64,000 bases of DNA from Flavobacterium sp. Leaf82 (GTDB taxonomy: Bacteria > Bacteroidota > Bacteroidia > Flavobacteriales > Flavobacteriaceae), in NCBI RefSeq assembly GCF_001422725.1, contig NZ_LMMA01000001.1, forward strand, positions 560,691-624,690, given 5' to 3'. Of this stretch, positions 25,011 through 35,326 are shown in pieces (within the stretch, counting starts at the first letter, position 1; each line of letters opens with the position of its first letter). The notes beneath the pieces are model-generated. The model made no database searches. It was not told where the DNA came from and saw only the letters and a list, made by a program, of their open reading frames with translations. Both the position numbers and the translations under genes were made by a program.

Positions 25011-25340
25011 ACAAATACATAAAAGTATTTCTCAAAACTCTTCCTGACAACTTACAATATAATTTTACCGAATTCACTTTGGTATCATGAGCGAATCATT
25101 GGCGCATTTTTGCCATCAATCGTTCCCGCTTTTCGTTGCAATCTTTTACTTTTTAAAGAAAAAAGCAAAAGGATTTCCACTTCAATCGGGGCTAATGAGC
25201 CAACAAAGTGAATTTTTGGAATTAATGTGAATCAAAATATCGTGCTAAACCTCGTGAGGTTTATTAAACGTTAGAATTATAATTAAATAAAAACTTAGCA
25301 ACTAGAACCTTAGTGTCTTAGTAGCTAAAAGCCAAAAGCT
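25011..25340 (+). repeat. Long metH leader with a reversed genus-type repeat
   Basis: Between the riboswitch and the metH1 start, about 25097-25200 is a copy, on the minus strand, of the element TTAGCCCCGATTGAAGTGG..GGATTTCC..AGCGGGAACGATTG. The same family, on the plus strand, is at 48742-48812 and a diverged piece at 27480-27560. Arms AATTCACTTTG (near 25074) and CAAAGTGAATT (near 25204) flank it as an inverted repeat. A 40-60 codon ORF through this repeat is not credible. Confidence 0.6.
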
Positions 25341-26345
25341 ATGTCAATAACAATTCAGGAAGCAATAAAAAAAAATATCCTAATCCTTGATGGAGCAATG
25401 GGAACAATGTTGCAGCGCTATAATTTCTCCGAAGAGGATTTTCGTGGAGAGCGTTTCAAAGATTTTCCGCATCCATTAAAAGGAAACAACGATTTACTAT
25501 CCATAACACAACCACAAGCAATTCGCGATGTCCACGCCGCTTATTACGAAGCTGGCGCAGACATCGTAGAAACCAACACTTTTTCAGGAACGACAATTGG
25601 TATGGCCGATTACTTCCTGGAAGATTTGGTTTACGAATTAAACTACGAATCGGCTAAACTTGCCCGAGAAGTAGCTGATGAATTTACAGCCAAAAATCCG
25701 AACAAACCACGTTTTGTAGCCGGTTCAATTGGACCAACAAACCGTACAGCAAGTATGTCACCAGATGTAAACGATCCGGGTTACAGAGCCGTAACTTTTG
25801 ATGATTTGCGTATTGCGTACAAACAACAAGTAGAAGCGTTAATGGATGGAGGTTGCGACTTACTTTTGGTAGAAACAATCTTCGATACTTTAAATGCTAA
25901 AGCGGCGCTTTTTGCTATTGAAGAAGTAAAAGACGAACGTAATCTGGATATTCCAATCATGGTTTCAGGAACGATTACAGATGCGTCTGGAAGAACACTT
26001 TCCGGGCAAACGGTAGAAGCATTTTTGATTTCAGTATCGCATATTCCGTTATTGAGTGTAGGATTCAATTGCGCTCTTGGTGCCGATTTGTTGAAACCAT
26101 ATTTAAAAACATTAGCACAACATACAAGTTTTAATGTTTCGGCACATCCAAATGCAGGTTTACCAAATGCTTTCGGACAATATGATGAAACACCAGAACA
26201 AACTCAGGCATTAATTAAAGAATATTTAGACGATAATTTAATCAATATCATTGGCGGTTGTTGCGGAACAACTCCGGATCACATCAGATTAATTGCTGAA
26301 GTTGCGAAGGATTATAAGCCACGTATAGCGCCTGTATTGGTCTAA
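25341..26345 (+). CDS. metH: Methionine synthase, homocysteine-binding subunit (MetH N part)
   Basis: A 334 aa protein equal to the first module of cobalamin-dependent MetH: a barrel that binds zinc and homocysteine. Motifs are [47 protein letters not shown] and the zinc cysteines C244 (GFNCALG) and C307-C308 (GGCCGTT). The rest of MetH is in the gene at 27696, so the enzyme is split, which is common in this phylum. Two unrelated ORFs stand between the halves here. Expression should depend on the SAM-I riboswitch at 24900. Confidence 0.95.
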   Translation: MSITIQEAIKKNILILDGAMGTMLQRYNFSEEDFRGERFKDFPHPLKGNNDLLSITQPQAIRDVHAAYYEAGADIVETNTFSGTTIGMADYFLEDLVYELNYESAKLAREVADEFTAKNPNKPRFVAGSIGPTNRTASMSPDVNDPGYRAVTFDDLRIAYKQQVEALMDGGCDLLLVETIFDTLNAKAALFAIEEVKDERNLDIPIMVSGTITDASGRTLSGQTVEAFLISVSHIPLLSVGFNCALGADLLKPYLKTLAQHTSFNVSAHPNAGLPNAFGQYDETPEQTQALIKEYLDDNLINIIGGCCGTTPDHIRLIAEVAKDYKPRIAPVLV

Positions 26346-26390
26346 AAATTTTATATAATAAAAATATAGTTGTCTTTGAAGTTAATTAAT

Positions 26391-26960
26391 ATGAAATTAA
26401 AATATTTAGGTTTATTAGTCTTTCTTTCAATTTTTCTTACGCAATGTGCTTCGTCAGCAAGTATTGAAGGGATGACGGTTAAAGATTATAAAGCAGAAAA
26501 GAAAATTGGAGATAAAATTTACATAAAATCTGTTACAGGCGGAAAAAAAACAAATCCATTATGGACGTCTAAGATTTCTAATGAAAATTTTGGAGAGGCA
26601 TTTAAAAAGTCTGTTATTGAATCTGAAGTATTTTCGAAAATAGATTCTATTACAAATGATGACGACTGGGTTCTTGAAATTAATTTAATCTCTGTAGATC
26701 AACCTTTTTTTGGTACGACTTTTACGGTCAAAACTACAATAGAGTATAAGTTGTATTACAAAAATGAATTAAAGTTTAGTAAGAATATTAAACAATCGGG
26801 TAGCGCTAAAATGTCAGATGCACTTATTGGGGCAAAAAGGTTACGATTAGCTAATGAAGTTTCGGCAAAAAATAATATAAATGAGTTACTTCGATCATTA
26901 AACGAAATAGCTTTGGATATTACAGCTAGCGCAAGCATCTCACCAGTGCCTGCAAAATAA
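26391..26960 (+). CDS. Predicted lipoprotein between the metH halves
   Basis: A 189 aa protein from ATG at 26391; a TTG at 26370 would add seven residues and spoil nothing, but the ATG gives a standard signal. The N terminus MKLKYLGLLVFLSIFLTQC is a lipoprotein signal with the Cys at 19. The rest is mixed charge and beta-rich, with VLEINLISVDQPFFGTT, TIEYKLYYKNELKFSKN and a helical LLRSLNEIALDI end. I do not recognise a family, although the plan resembles small outer-membrane lipoproteins of the LptE or DUF-type. No link to methionine metabolism is evident; it appears to be inserted between the two parts of metH. Confidence 0.7.
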   Translation: MKLKYLGLLVFLSIFLTQCASSASIEGMTVKDYKAEKKIGDKIYIKSVTGGKKTNPLWTSKISNENFGEAFKKSVIESEVFSKIDSITNDDDWVLEINLISVDQPFFGTTFTVKTTIEYKLYYKNELKFSKNIKQSGSAKMSDALIGAKRLRLANEVSAKNNINELLRSLNEIALDITASASISPVPAK

Positions 26961-27019
26961 AGTTTTTTTTGAAAATTTATTTTTAATATAGATTTCTATA
27001 AATACAAGCAATATCAAAA

Positions 27020-27280
27020 ATGGATGGAGACCATATTGTTTATTCAGAAGATGGAGAGGTTTTTAAAGCATTTCTAAATTCAAATTGGTACGATACAACG
27101 AGTCCATATTTGTATTGTGTTTCTGAACTAAAAAGTATTAGAAGCAAGATTAATAATAACGAAAAATTCAAAATAGAAAGTAACGGTAAAATATATCACA
27201 TTACGACAAATTTAGAATTTAAGACATGGATAGAAAATGTGTTTTACGGAGGATTCGAAAAACATGTTTTTATTGATTAA
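27020..27280 (+). CDS. Hypothetical protein, 86 aa
   Basis: A short acidic protein starting MDGDHIVYSEDGEVFKAFLN at 27020, 59 nt after the lipoprotein gene, with alternating strands and a final LEFKTWIENVFYGGFEKH. It has no signal peptide, no Cys-rich part except one Cys and no membrane segment. I do not recognise it. Its codon use looks like that of its neighbours. It is followed by a repeat-rich stretch before the second metH gene. Confidence 0.55.
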   Translation: MDGDHIVYSEDGEVFKAFLNSNWYDTTSPYLYCVSELKSIRSKINNNEKFKIESNGKIYHITTNLEFKTWIENVFYGGFEKHVFID

Positions 27281-27299
27281 GAGTTTAATTGGAAATAAA

Positions 27300-27680
27300 T
27301 GTTCCGTAGGAACAAGAGATTGGTAGCAACGGAATTTATTCCGTTGAAATAATAAAAGCCCAAAAAAACAATAGTTCCGTAGGAACAACAGATCGGTAGT
27401 AAAAGAGAAATTGTTTCAAAAACGATAATTGAAATCGTGAGGAATATAAAGTTATTTTGAAACCGAGATTTGCGTGAGGGATAGAAGTGGCTAGCCCAAA
27501 GCCTGACGAAGGAAGTGCGAGGACTAATAGCGGATAGCCCGACCCAGAGGGACACGCCCAAAATAAGATATTGAAAAGTAGAATGAGATTGCTTCGTTCC
27601 TCGCAAAGACAAGCAAGACGTTGAAATAAAAGTTCCAGAGGAACGAAACATATTGTAGCAATGGAATTTATTCCGTTGAA
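27300..27680. repeat. Mosaic of several repeat families before metH2
   Basis: Units of TGTTCCGTAGGAACAA with GGAATTTATTCCGTTGAAA occur at 27300-27350, 27373-27400 and 27630-27680. Between them is a diverged AGCGGATAGCCCGAC element (about 27480-27560) and one arm of the TTGCTTCGTTCCTCGCAA repeat (27588-27610). Nothing coding is seen. This separates the two halves of metH further. Confidence 0.7.
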
Positions 27681-27695
27681 AATTGAAAAAAAGAA

Positions 27696-30371
27696 ATGGC
27701 AGAAAATAGAAGAGACCTTGTATTAGCAGGATTAGAACCGTTGATTATTACGCCAACCAGTGTTTTTGTAAACATTGGGGAACGTACGAATGTTACGGGT
27801 TCAAGAAAATTCCTTCGCTTAATCAAGGAAGAGAAGTATGACGAGGCACTTGATATTGCAAGACAACAGGTAGAAGGAGGAGCGCAAATCATCGATATTA
27901 ATATGGATGAGGGAATGCTTGATGGGGTTCAGGCAATGACTAAATTTTTGAATTTAATTGCATCTGAACCAGATATTTCGAGAGTGCCGATTATGATCGA
28001 CAGTTCGAAATGGGAAATCATTGAAGCAGGTCTAAAAGTAGTACAAGGAAAAAGCGTTGTAAACTCCATTTCGTTGAAAGAAGGCGAGGAAGCCTTTATT
28101 CACCACGCTAAATTAATCAAACGATATGGAGCGGCAGCTATTATTATGGCTTTTGACGAAGTTGGTCAGGCAGATAATTTTGACCGAAGAGTGGAGATCT
28201 GTCAGCGTTCGTATGATATTTTGGTTAACAAAGTTGGTTTTCCGCCACAGGATATTATTTTCGATTTGAATATTTTCCCAGTTGCAACCGGAATGGAAGA
28301 ACATCGCTTAAATGCTTTGGACTTTTTTAGAGGGACAAAATGGGTTCGTGATAACTTGCCTCACGCGCATATTAGTGGTGGTGTAAGTAACGTTTCGTTT
28401 TCTTTTAGAGGAAACGATACGGTTCGTGAAGCGATGCACTCGGTGTTTTTATACCACGCGATCAAGAACGGAATGACAATGGGAATTGTAAATCCGGAGA
28501 TGCTTTCGATTTATGATGATATTCCTAAAGATTTATTAGAACACGTTGAAGATGTAATTCTTGACCGACGCGACGACGCAACAGAAAGACTTTTGGATTT
28601 TGCTGAGAACGTAAAAGGTGAAGTAAAAAGTGATGAAAAAGCGATTCAGGAATGGCGTTTAGGAACGGTTCAGGAACGTATTACGCATTCATTGGTAAAA
28701 GGAGTTGATGCTTTTATTGAAGAAGATGTTGAAGAAGCTCGTTTGGCAGCAACAAAACCTATTGAAGTTATCGAAATCAATTTGATGACGGGAATGAATG
28801 TCGTTGGAGATTTATTCGGAAGCGGAAAAATGTTCTTGCCTCAGGTAGTAAAATCGGCACGTGTAATGAAAAAAGCCGTTGCATATTTATTGCCTTATAT
28901 CGAAGCAAGTAAACAAGCGGGAGACAAACAAGGAAACGGAAAAATATTGATGGCAACCGTAAAAGGTGACGTTCACGATATTGGTAAAAATATTGTTTCG
29001 GTGGTTTTGGCGTGTAACAACTACGAGATTGTAGATCTTGGTGTTATGGTGCCTCCGGAAAAAATTATTGCTGCGGCGATTGAACATAATGTTGATATTA
29101 TTGGTTTAAGCGGATTGATTACTCCTTCGCTTGACGAAATGGTGTACTTGGCAAAAGAATTAGACAAACAAGGAATTAAAATTCCGATTATGATTGGTGG
29201 AGCAACGACTTCGCGCGCGCACACAGCCGTGAAAATCGCTCCGCAATATAGAGAAACTGTAATTCACGTAAACGATGCTTCGAGAGCTGTTACCGTTGCA
29301 GGAAATCTATTAGATCATAACCGTAAAATATATGCAAGCGATATTCGTGCAGATTATGATGCGTTTAGAGAAACGTTTTTGAATCGTTCGAGAGACAAAA
29401 ACTTCCTGACGATTGAACAAGCACGTAAAAATAAATTACAACTAGATTGGGCAGAATATACGCCAACCAAACCAAAAGTAATTGGAAAACAAATTGTCGA
29501 AGTAGAACTAGATGTCTTGGTTCCGTATATCGACTGGACACCATTTTTTAGAACATGGGAATTGTTTGGGAAATATCCTGCGATTTTAACGGATGAGGTT
29601 GTAGGAGTAGAAGCAACTTCTCTTTTTGCAGATGCTCAGGCAATGCTGAAAGTAATTCTGGCTGAGAAAAAATTATCAGCAAAAGGAATTTATGGAATTT
29701 ACCCTGCGAATCAAATTGACGATGACGATATCGAATTGCGTGATGAAAACGGAAAAATTCTGGAAAAATTCTTAACGCTTCGTCAGCAATCACAAAAAAC
29801 CAAAGGTGCACCAAACATCGCTTTGTCTGATTTTATATTGCCAAAAGATTCAGGAATTACAGATTATATAGGAGCTTTTTGTGTAACAACCGGTTTTGGT
29901 GTTGACGAATGGGCAGCCGAATTTGAAAAAGATCTGGATGATTATAATTCGATTATGGTAAAAGCATTAGCGGATCGTTTTGCTGAGGCTTTCGCCGAAT
30001 ATCTTCACGAAAAAGTACGTCAGGATTTCTGGGGTTATGATGCTGAAGAATCACTTTCGACAGAAGATTTGATCGAAGAAAATTATAAAGGTATTCGTCC
30101 TGCACCAGGATATCCGGCTTGTCCGGATCACTTAGAGAAACCAACAATCTGGAAACTCTTAAACGTAGCCGACGAAATTGGAGTAACCTTAACCGAAAGT
30201 ATGGCAATGTGGCCAGCTTCATCAGTATCCGGATATTACTTTGGGAATCCGAAAAGTAAATACTTCGGACTCGGAAAAATAAAAGAAGATCAGGTAGTAG
30301 ATTACGCCAAACGACGCAATGTACCAACAGATTACGCAATGAAATGGTTAAACCCTAATATAGCAGATTAA
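27696..30371 (+). CDS. metH: Methionine synthase, pterin/cobalamin/reactivation subunit (MetH C part)
   Basis: An 891 aa protein with the remaining modules of MetH. The folate (pterin) barrel is at about residues 15-280 ([26 protein letters not shown]). The cap helices and the cobalamin domain follow; the axial-ligand motif is GDVHDIG with H427, then [11 protein letters not shown] and [11 protein letters not shown]. The SAM-binding reactivation domain (about 590-890) has [12 protein letters not shown] near 800. It accepts the methyl group from methyltetrahydrofolate and methylates homocysteine held by the gene product at 25341. metF follows after a 54-nt hairpin, giving the folate substrate. 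Confidence 0.96.
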   Translation: MAENRRDLVLAGLEPLIITPTSVFVNIGERTNVTGSRKFLRLIKEEKYDEALDIARQQVEGGAQIIDINMDEGMLDGVQAMTKFLNLIASEPDISRVPIMIDSSKWEIIEAGLKVVQGKSVVNSISLKEGEEAFIHHAKLIKRYGAAAIIMAFDEVGQADNFDRRVEICQRSYDILVNKVGFPPQDIIFDLNIFPVATGMEEHRLNALDFFRGTKWVRDNLPHAHISGGVSNVSFSFRGNDTVREAMHSVFLYHAIKNGMTMGIVNPEMLSIYDDIPKDLLEHVEDVILDRRDDATERLLDFAENVKGEVKSDEKAIQEWRLGTVQERITHSLVKGVDAFIEEDVEEARLAATKPIEVIEINLMTGMNVVGDLFGSGKMFLPQVVKSARVMKKAVAYLLPYIEASKQAGDKQGNGKILMATVKGDVHDIGKNIVSVVLACNNYEIVDLGVMVPPEKIIAAAIEHNVDIIGLSGLITPSLDEMVYLAKELDKQGIKIPIMIGGATTSRAHTAVKIAPQYRETVIHVNDASRAVTVAGNLLDHNRKIYASDIRADYDAFRETFLNRSRDKNFLTIEQARKNKLQLDWAEYTPTKPKVIGKQIVEVELDVLVPYIDWTPFFRTWELFGKYPAILTDEVVGVEATSLFADAQAMLKVILAEKKLSAKGIYGIYPANQIDDDDIELRDENGKILEKFLTLRQQSQKTKGAPNIALSDFILPKDSGITDYIGAFCVTTGFGVDEWAAEFEKDLDDYNSIMVKALADRFAEAFAEYLHEKVRQDFWGYDAEESLSTEDLIEENYKGIRPAPGYPACPDHLEKPTIWKLLNVADEIGVTLTESMAMWPASSVSGYYFGNPKSKYFGLGKIKEDQVVDYAKRRNVPTDYAMKWLNPNIAD

Positions 30372-30374
30372 ATT

Positions 30375-30428
30375 AGTCTAAAGTCAAAAGTCTTAAAGTC
30401 CGAAAGGAAAGACTTTTGACTTTAGACT
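30375..30428 (+). repeat. 20-bp stem-loop between metH and metF
   Basis: AGTCTAAAGTCAAAAGTCTT (30375-30394) pairs perfectly with 30409-30428 around a 14-nt loop. It lacks a T run, so it may be a repeat of the AAGTCTTAAAGTC kind or an mRNA-stabilising structure. Confidence 0.75.
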
Positions 30429-30449
30429 TTACAACTTTAAGACTTAATA

Positions 30450-31406
30450 ATGAAAGTAACAGAACATATAGAAAACGCCAAAGGAAATACATTATTCTCA
30501 TTTGAAATTATTCCGCCTCAAAAGGGGAAAAGCATTCAGGAATTATACGATAATATTGATCCGTTGATGGAATTTAATCCACCATTTATTGATGTAACAA
30601 CTTCTCGCGAAGAGTATATTTATATTGATAAAGGCAACGGACTTTTAGACAAAAAACTGACTCGTATGCGTCCGGGAACGCTTGGAATTTGCGCTTCTAT
30701 AAAACATAAATATAATGTCGATACCGTTCCTCACGTACTTTGCGGAGGATTTACAAAAGAAGAAACCGAATATCTTTTGGTAGATTGTAACTATTTAGGA
30801 ATCGACAATGTGATGGCTTTGCGTGGTGATGCCATGAAAGACGAGCAATATTTTATGCCAAAAGCAGGAGGAAACGATTACGCAATTGATTTAGTAAAAC
30901 AAATTAGTTTACTTAATCAGGGAAAATACCTTCATGAAGTAATGGATGCTGATAACAGAGCCAATTTCTGTATTGGAGTTGCTGGTTATCCGGAGAAACA
31001 TTTAGAATCTCCATCATTGCAATCTGACTTAAAAAGACTAAAAGAAAAGGTAGATGCCGGAGCTGATTATGTGGTAACACAGATGTTTTTTGACAACTCA
31101 AAATATTTCAGTTTTGTAGAAAAAGCCAGAGAAATGGGAATCACAATTCCTATTATTCCGGGAATCAAACCAATTGCTGTACAAAGACATTTACAGGTTT
31201 TACCACAGATTTTTCGTATTGATTTGCCTGAAGATTTAATTCATGCCGTCGATTCATGCAAGAACAATGCAGAAATCAGACAAGTAGGTATCGAATGGGC
31301 AATTCAGCAATCGTTAGAATTAAAAGCTGCGGGAGTTCCTGTTTTGCATTACTATTCTATGGGGAAATCTGAGAATATTCGCCAGATTGCGAGTCATCTT
31401 TTTTAA
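30450..31406 (+). CDS. metF: Methylenetetrahydrofolate reductase
   Basis: A 318 aa flavin-dependent barrel enzyme that makes 5-methyltetrahydrofolate for MetH. Motifs are FSFEIIPPQKGKSI (with the catalytic Glu region), FIDVTTSREEYIY, DNVMALRGDAM, AGYPEKHLESPS and GADYVVTQMFFDN, with the substrate loop PIIPGIKPI. Its length is a little above E. coli MetF (296). It ends the methionine synthase unit and is followed by a large palindromic repeat that may act as a stem-loop end. Confidence 0.96.
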   Translation: MKVTEHIENAKGNTLFSFEIIPPQKGKSIQELYDNIDPLMEFNPPFIDVTTSREEYIYIDKGNGLLDKKLTRMRPGTLGICASIKHKYNVDTVPHVLCGGFTKEETEYLLVDCNYLGIDNVMALRGDAMKDEQYFMPKAGGNDYAIDLVKQISLLNQGKYLHEVMDADNRANFCIGVAGYPEKHLESPSLQSDLKRLKEKVDAGADYVVTQMFFDNSKYFSFVEKAREMGITIPIIPGIKPIAVQRHLQVLPQIFRIDLPEDLIHAVDSCKNNAEIRQVGIEWAIQQSLELKAAGVPVLHYYSMGKSENIRQIASHLF

Positions 31407-31407
31407 T

Positions 31408-31489
31408 GTCATTGCGAGGAACGAAGCAATCTCATGTTGCTTATTTTTTGTGCTTTTGTTAGTGTGGTTGCTTCGTTCCTCGCAATGAC
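31408..31489. repeat. GTCATTGCGAGGAACGAAGC palindromic repeat, copy 2
   Basis: Arms at 31408-31429 and 31468-31489 are identical to those at 10861-10945 while the loops differ. It begins one base after the metF stop codon. Confidence 0.85.
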
Positions 31490-31541
31490 CCAGCGGCTTG
31501 GAATTTGGAATTTTTAAATTTGGATTTTAATCTTTACCATT

Positions 31542-32195
31542 ATGAAACAAGAAGAATTACAGGCAATAGCTTCTCAGCTTAAACATCCAACAGGAGAAAA
31601 AGGGATCGAAATGGGCAACATGATGAATGAAACTAACATTAACATGACGCGCCATTCGATTCAAAATCTACATATAGAATCGGGAAATGCAATTCTTGAA
31701 TTAGGTCACGGAAATGCGGGACATGTAGAATTCATCTTTGAGCAAGCTGAAAACCTTAAATATTATGGACTTGAAATGTCTGAATTAATGTTTCAGGAAG
31801 CACGCCAGATCAACAGAAATTATGTTTATCAGAAACAAGCTTTTTTTTCGGTTTATGACGGAAATGTAATTCCGTTTCAAGATCTGTTTTTCAATAAAGT
31901 ATTTACAGTAAATACAATTTATTTCTGGCAGGAACCTGAAAAATTGCTTTTAGAAATTTACAGGGTTTTACAGCCAAAAGGAATTCTGTGCATTACTTTT
32001 GCCGAAGAAAGTTTTATGAAACAACTTCCTTTTACTCAATTCGAATTTGACCTTTACAGTACTGAAAAGGCCGAAAAATTAGTTCAGAAATCACCTTTTA
32101 AAATCATAAACAAAGAGACTTTAACAGAGAAAGTAAAAAGTAAGACTGGCGAATTGGTCGACAGAGCTTTTACTACTTTAGTTTTAGAAAAATAA
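31542..32195 (+). CDS. Class I SAM-dependent methyltransferase
   Basis: A 217 aa protein with a Methyltransf_11-like core: motif I ILELGHGNAGHVEFI (residues about 52-66), a D/E-type ribose contact in YYGLEMSELM, motif III-IV VNTIYFWQEPEKLLLEIYRV and QPKGILCITFAE. The first motif has His in place of a usual Gly (ELGHGN instead of ELGxGxG). Substrate not known. It is next to the methionine genes but separated by a repeat, and more likely belongs to its own unit, with a SAM link only by cofactor. Confidence 0.85.
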   Translation: MKQEELQAIASQLKHPTGEKGIEMGNMMNETNINMTRHSIQNLHIESGNAILELGHGNAGHVEFIFEQAENLKYYGLEMSELMFQEARQINRNYVYQKQAFFSVYDGNVIPFQDLFFNKVFTVNTIYFWQEPEKLLLEIYRVLQPKGILCITFAEESFMKQLPFTQFEFDLYSTEKAEKLVQKSPFKIINKETLTEKVKSKTGELVDRAFTTLVLEK

Positions 32196-32290
32196 GAAAA
32201 ATAGGTATTCTATATTTCGAGTTCTTTTTTTGATTACTTTAATTGATTTTTATTTCATGTTTCTTTTTTGAATCGTAATACTTTAAATTT

Positions 32291-33514
32291 ATGGAGGTTA
32301 AAAAAATCAATTTTCTCAAAAGTTACAGTAGTATTCTTTTACTTCTTGGCGGGATTATACTTGGAAGTATTCTGGGTTTAATTTTCGGAAAAGATGTTGA
32401 GGTTATTAAACCACTTGGCGATATTTTCCTGAACTTACTTTTTACAGCAATTATTCCGCTTATTTTCTTTACGATTGCTTCGTCTATTGCTAATTTAGAA
32501 AAGACAGAAAAACTAGGAAAGCTTTTTCTGATTATGCTCGCCGTTTTTTTAGGTACAATTCTTATTTCGGCTATTGTAATGATAGTGGCTGTTTATATAT
32601 TTCCAATTCATCAGAGTATTATAATTTCTAAAGTTCCTATAGAAAATATTCAATCCGGAAGTATTGGAGATCAAATAGCAAGATTGGTTACAGTAAATGA
32701 TTTTTTCGAATTATTGTCCAGAAAGAGTATGTTAGCGCTTATTATCTTTTCGTTTTTGCTAGGATTTGCCAGTTTACAATCTGGGGAAAAAGGAGCTGGT
32801 TTTAGAAATTTTCTCGATTCTGGAAACGAAGTCATGAAGCAGCTTCTGACAATGATTATGAAATTGGCACCAATTGGTTTGGGCGCTTATTTTGCTTATC
32901 AGGTTGGCGTTTTTGGACCTCAACTGTTTGGTGCTTATGCAAAACCATTAGGCGTTTATTATGCAGCATGTACTTTTTATTTCTTTGTGTTTTTTAGCTT
33001 ATACGCTTTATTAGCCGGAGGTAAACGAGCATTTAAGGTGTTTTGGAGTAACAATATTACGCCGTCTTTAACCGCAATAGGAACCTGCAGCAGCATTGCT
33101 ACAATTCCGGCAAATCTTGATGCTGCCGAAAAAATGAATATTCCAAAACATGTCAGGAATCTCGTTATTCCAATAGGTGGTCCTTTGCATAAAGATGGTT
33201 CGAGTATGTCGTCGATTTTAAAAATTACGGTTCTTTTTGCCATGTTTGGAAAAGATTTTACAGATCCGTTAACGATACTTTTAGCTTTAGGAATCACAGT
33301 TATTGTATCGATTGTAGAAGGCGGAATTCCAAATGGTGGATATATAGGAGAAGTTTTGGCCATTACAGTTTATGGATTGCCAATGGAACAAGCTTTGCCT
33401 GTAGCAATGATATTAGGAACGCTCGTTGACCCAATTGCAACTTTGCTAAATGCAAATGGTGATGTAATTTGTTCTATGATGGTGTCGCGTTTCTCTGAAA
33501 AAACCAAGTGGTAA
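32291..33514 (+). CDS. Dicarboxylate/amino acid:cation symporter (DAACS family)
   Basis: A 407 aa membrane transporter like GltP, GltT or DctA. It has around eight transmembrane segments, the first LLLLGGIILGSILGLIFG. The family features FTAIIPLIFFTIASSI, the Ser-rich re-entrant hairpin GTCSSIATIPANL, PIGGPLHKDGSSM and the final GTLVDPIATLLNANGDVI are clear. Members take up glutamate, aspartate or C4-dicarboxylates with protons or sodium. The gene before a PLP-dependent decarboxylase suggests joint amino-acid uptake and use, which is not proven. Confidence 0.92.
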   Translation: MEVKKINFLKSYSSILLLLGGIILGSILGLIFGKDVEVIKPLGDIFLNLLFTAIIPLIFFTIASSIANLEKTEKLGKLFLIMLAVFLGTILISAIVMIVAVYIFPIHQSIIISKVPIENIQSGSIGDQIARLVTVNDFFELLSRKSMLALIIFSFLLGFASLQSGEKGAGFRNFLDSGNEVMKQLLTMIMKLAPIGLGAYFAYQVGVFGPQLFGAYAKPLGVYYAACTFYFFVFFSLYALLAGGKRAFKVFWSNNITPSLTAIGTCSSIATIPANLDAAEKMNIPKHVRNLVIPIGGPLHKDGSSMSSILKITVLFAMFGKDFTDPLTILLALGITVIVSIVEGGIPNGGYIGEVLAITVYGLPMEQALPVAMILGTLVDPIATLLNANGDVICSMMVSRFSEKTKW

Positions 33515-33631
33515 TACAAAACTTTCAAGACAAATCCTTTTTATAATAATCAATATTAATCAGCTTAATCTAAAAAGTCTGCGTGTTATTTAATGCAAGA
33601 TAATTAGAGATAAGTACATAAGTAATATATA

Positions 33632-35041
33632 ATGAATACCATACTGCAACATGATCTCAATGATCTGGAAAACATACTTAATCAGGTAAAACAACAAGGA
33701 ATAGATTTTTTAAATAACATTGATACTATTCCAACTTCTAATAAAAATACAATCAATCCTACGCGGGATTTAAACGAATTAGGTTTAGGATCATTAGGTG
33801 CTCTAAAAGAATTTAAAGAAAGATTAGCGCCTTTGATGGTTGCGTCGCCTGGACCAAGATATTTAGGTTTTGTAACCGGAGGTTCGACACCGGCTTCAAT
33901 TGCAGGAGATTGGCTGTCTACTGTGTATGATCAAAATACTCAGGCTATAAAGGCACAAGGCGGAACATCTGCTTTAATAGAATTTGAAACGATCAATTTG
34001 TTGTTGCAATTGCTAAACTTGCCTAAATCATTTTCAGGCGGATTTGTTACTGGAGCAACAATGTCAAATTTTACTTGTTTGGGAGTTGCAAGACAATGGT
34101 TTGGAGCGCAATCCGGAAAAGACTTTGCCAAAAACGGAATATCAGAAACGATCAATATCCTGACGGCTACGCCACATTCTTCGTCAATAAAAACATTATC
34201 GATGTTAGGGGTTGGAAGTAGTAATTACACCCCAATTAAAACAATAGAAGGTAATCGTGAAGCAATTGATATTGATGATTTAGAACAGCATATTCAAAAT
34301 TTAAACGGAAAACCTTTTATTTTAATTTCTAGTGCGGGAACGGTAAATACAGCAGATTTTGATGATTTTGAAGCTATTTCAAAACTAAAAGGAAAGCATA
34401 AATTCTGGTGGCACATTGATGCTGCTTTTGGTGGTTTTGCTGCTGTTTCAGATAGATATAAACATCTTACAGAAGGTTGGGAAAGTGCTGATAGTATTAC
34501 AATTGATTGCCACAAATGGCTGAATGTTCCTTATGAAAGTGCTTTTTATTTAATTAAAAAAGAGCATATGAATCTTCAGGTAGAAACTTTTCAGAATTCT
34601 AATGCGCCTTATTTAGGAAATCCGCTGGATAATTTTAATTATCTTAATGTATTGCCTGAAAATTCACGTCGTTTAAGAGCTTTGCCGGTTTGGTTTTCTT
34701 TGGTAGCTTATGGAAAAGAAGGTTTTCAGGATATTATAGAAAATAGTGCTGCTTTGGCTTTGCATTTTGCAAATGCACTTATCGAAAATGATAATTTTGA
34801 ACTTTTGGCTCCAATTCGTCTTAATAATGTTTGTTTTACTTTGAAGGGAGAAAATAATCAGGAAAAAGTTTCTGCTTTTTTGACTCAATTAAACGATAAG
34901 GGAAAAGTATTTATGACGCCAACTGTTTATCAAAATAAAAAAGGTATAAGGGCTTCTTTTGTAAATTGGAGAACAACTGAAAAAGATATAAAAATAATTA
35001 TAGAAGAATTAATCGCAACACTTTCTGATCTGGATTTGTAG
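33632..35041 (+). CDS. PLP-dependent amino-acid decarboxylase (group II)
   Basis: A 469 aa protein of the aromatic-L-amino-acid/glutamate decarboxylase family. Visible features are SPGPRYLGFVTGGSTPASIA, the GGFVTGATMSNFTCL region, the PLP Asp in WWHIDAAFGGFAA and the Schiff-base lysine in TIDCHKWLNVPYES. The substrate cannot be read; glutamate, aspartate, 2,4-diaminobutyrate and aromatic acids are all used in this family. It lies 118 nt after the DAACS symporter, which could bring in its substrate. A strong terminator follows at 35061. Confidence 0.9.
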   Translation: MNTILQHDLNDLENILNQVKQQGIDFLNNIDTIPTSNKNTINPTRDLNELGLGSLGALKEFKERLAPLMVASPGPRYLGFVTGGSTPASIAGDWLSTVYDQNTQAIKAQGGTSALIEFETINLLLQLLNLPKSFSGGFVTGATMSNFTCLGVARQWFGAQSGKDFAKNGISETINILTATPHSSSIKTLSMLGVGSSNYTPIKTIEGNREAIDIDDLEQHIQNLNGKPFILISSAGTVNTADFDDFEAISKLKGKHKFWWHIDAAFGGFAAVSDRYKHLTEGWESADSITIDCHKWLNVPYESAFYLIKKEHMNLQVETFQNSNAPYLGNPLDNFNYLNVLPENSRRLRALPVWFSLVAYGKEGFQDIIENSAALALHFANALIENDNFELLAPIRLNNVCFTLKGENNQEKVSAFLTQLNDKGKVFMTPTVYQNKKGIRASFVNWRTTEKDIKIIIEELIATLSDLDL

Positions 35042-35060
35042 TATAATTTTTAAACTTTCT

Positions 35061-35093
35061 AAAAGCCTGCTGACAGTGTTAGCGGGCTTTTTT
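35061..35093 (+). terminator. Intrinsic terminator after the decarboxylase gene
   Basis: AAAAGCCTGCT pairs with AGCGGGCTTTT around GACAGTGTT; a T run follows. Confidence 0.85.
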
Positions 35094-35326
35094 ATGTTTA
35101 AAATCTAAATTTTAGTTGAATTTTACCTTTAATTTTTAACTTTTTAAATACTGTTTCTTAAGCAAATCTTAAGATAGAATTAATTTAATCTTAAAAATCA
35201 TTTCTTTTTTTACTAATAAAGCATTTAAAAAGTTAATTAGTATTCTTATTTAGAATAATTAAATATAAGTTGCAAAAACTGTTAATAGAAGTTAATTTTG
35301 TGCCAAATTAATTTCAACTTCAGGTA

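Noticed and set aside
25087..25230. Short ORF in the metH leader beginning MSESLAHFCHQ
   Set aside because: It is read through a known type of intergenic repeat, with no family features.
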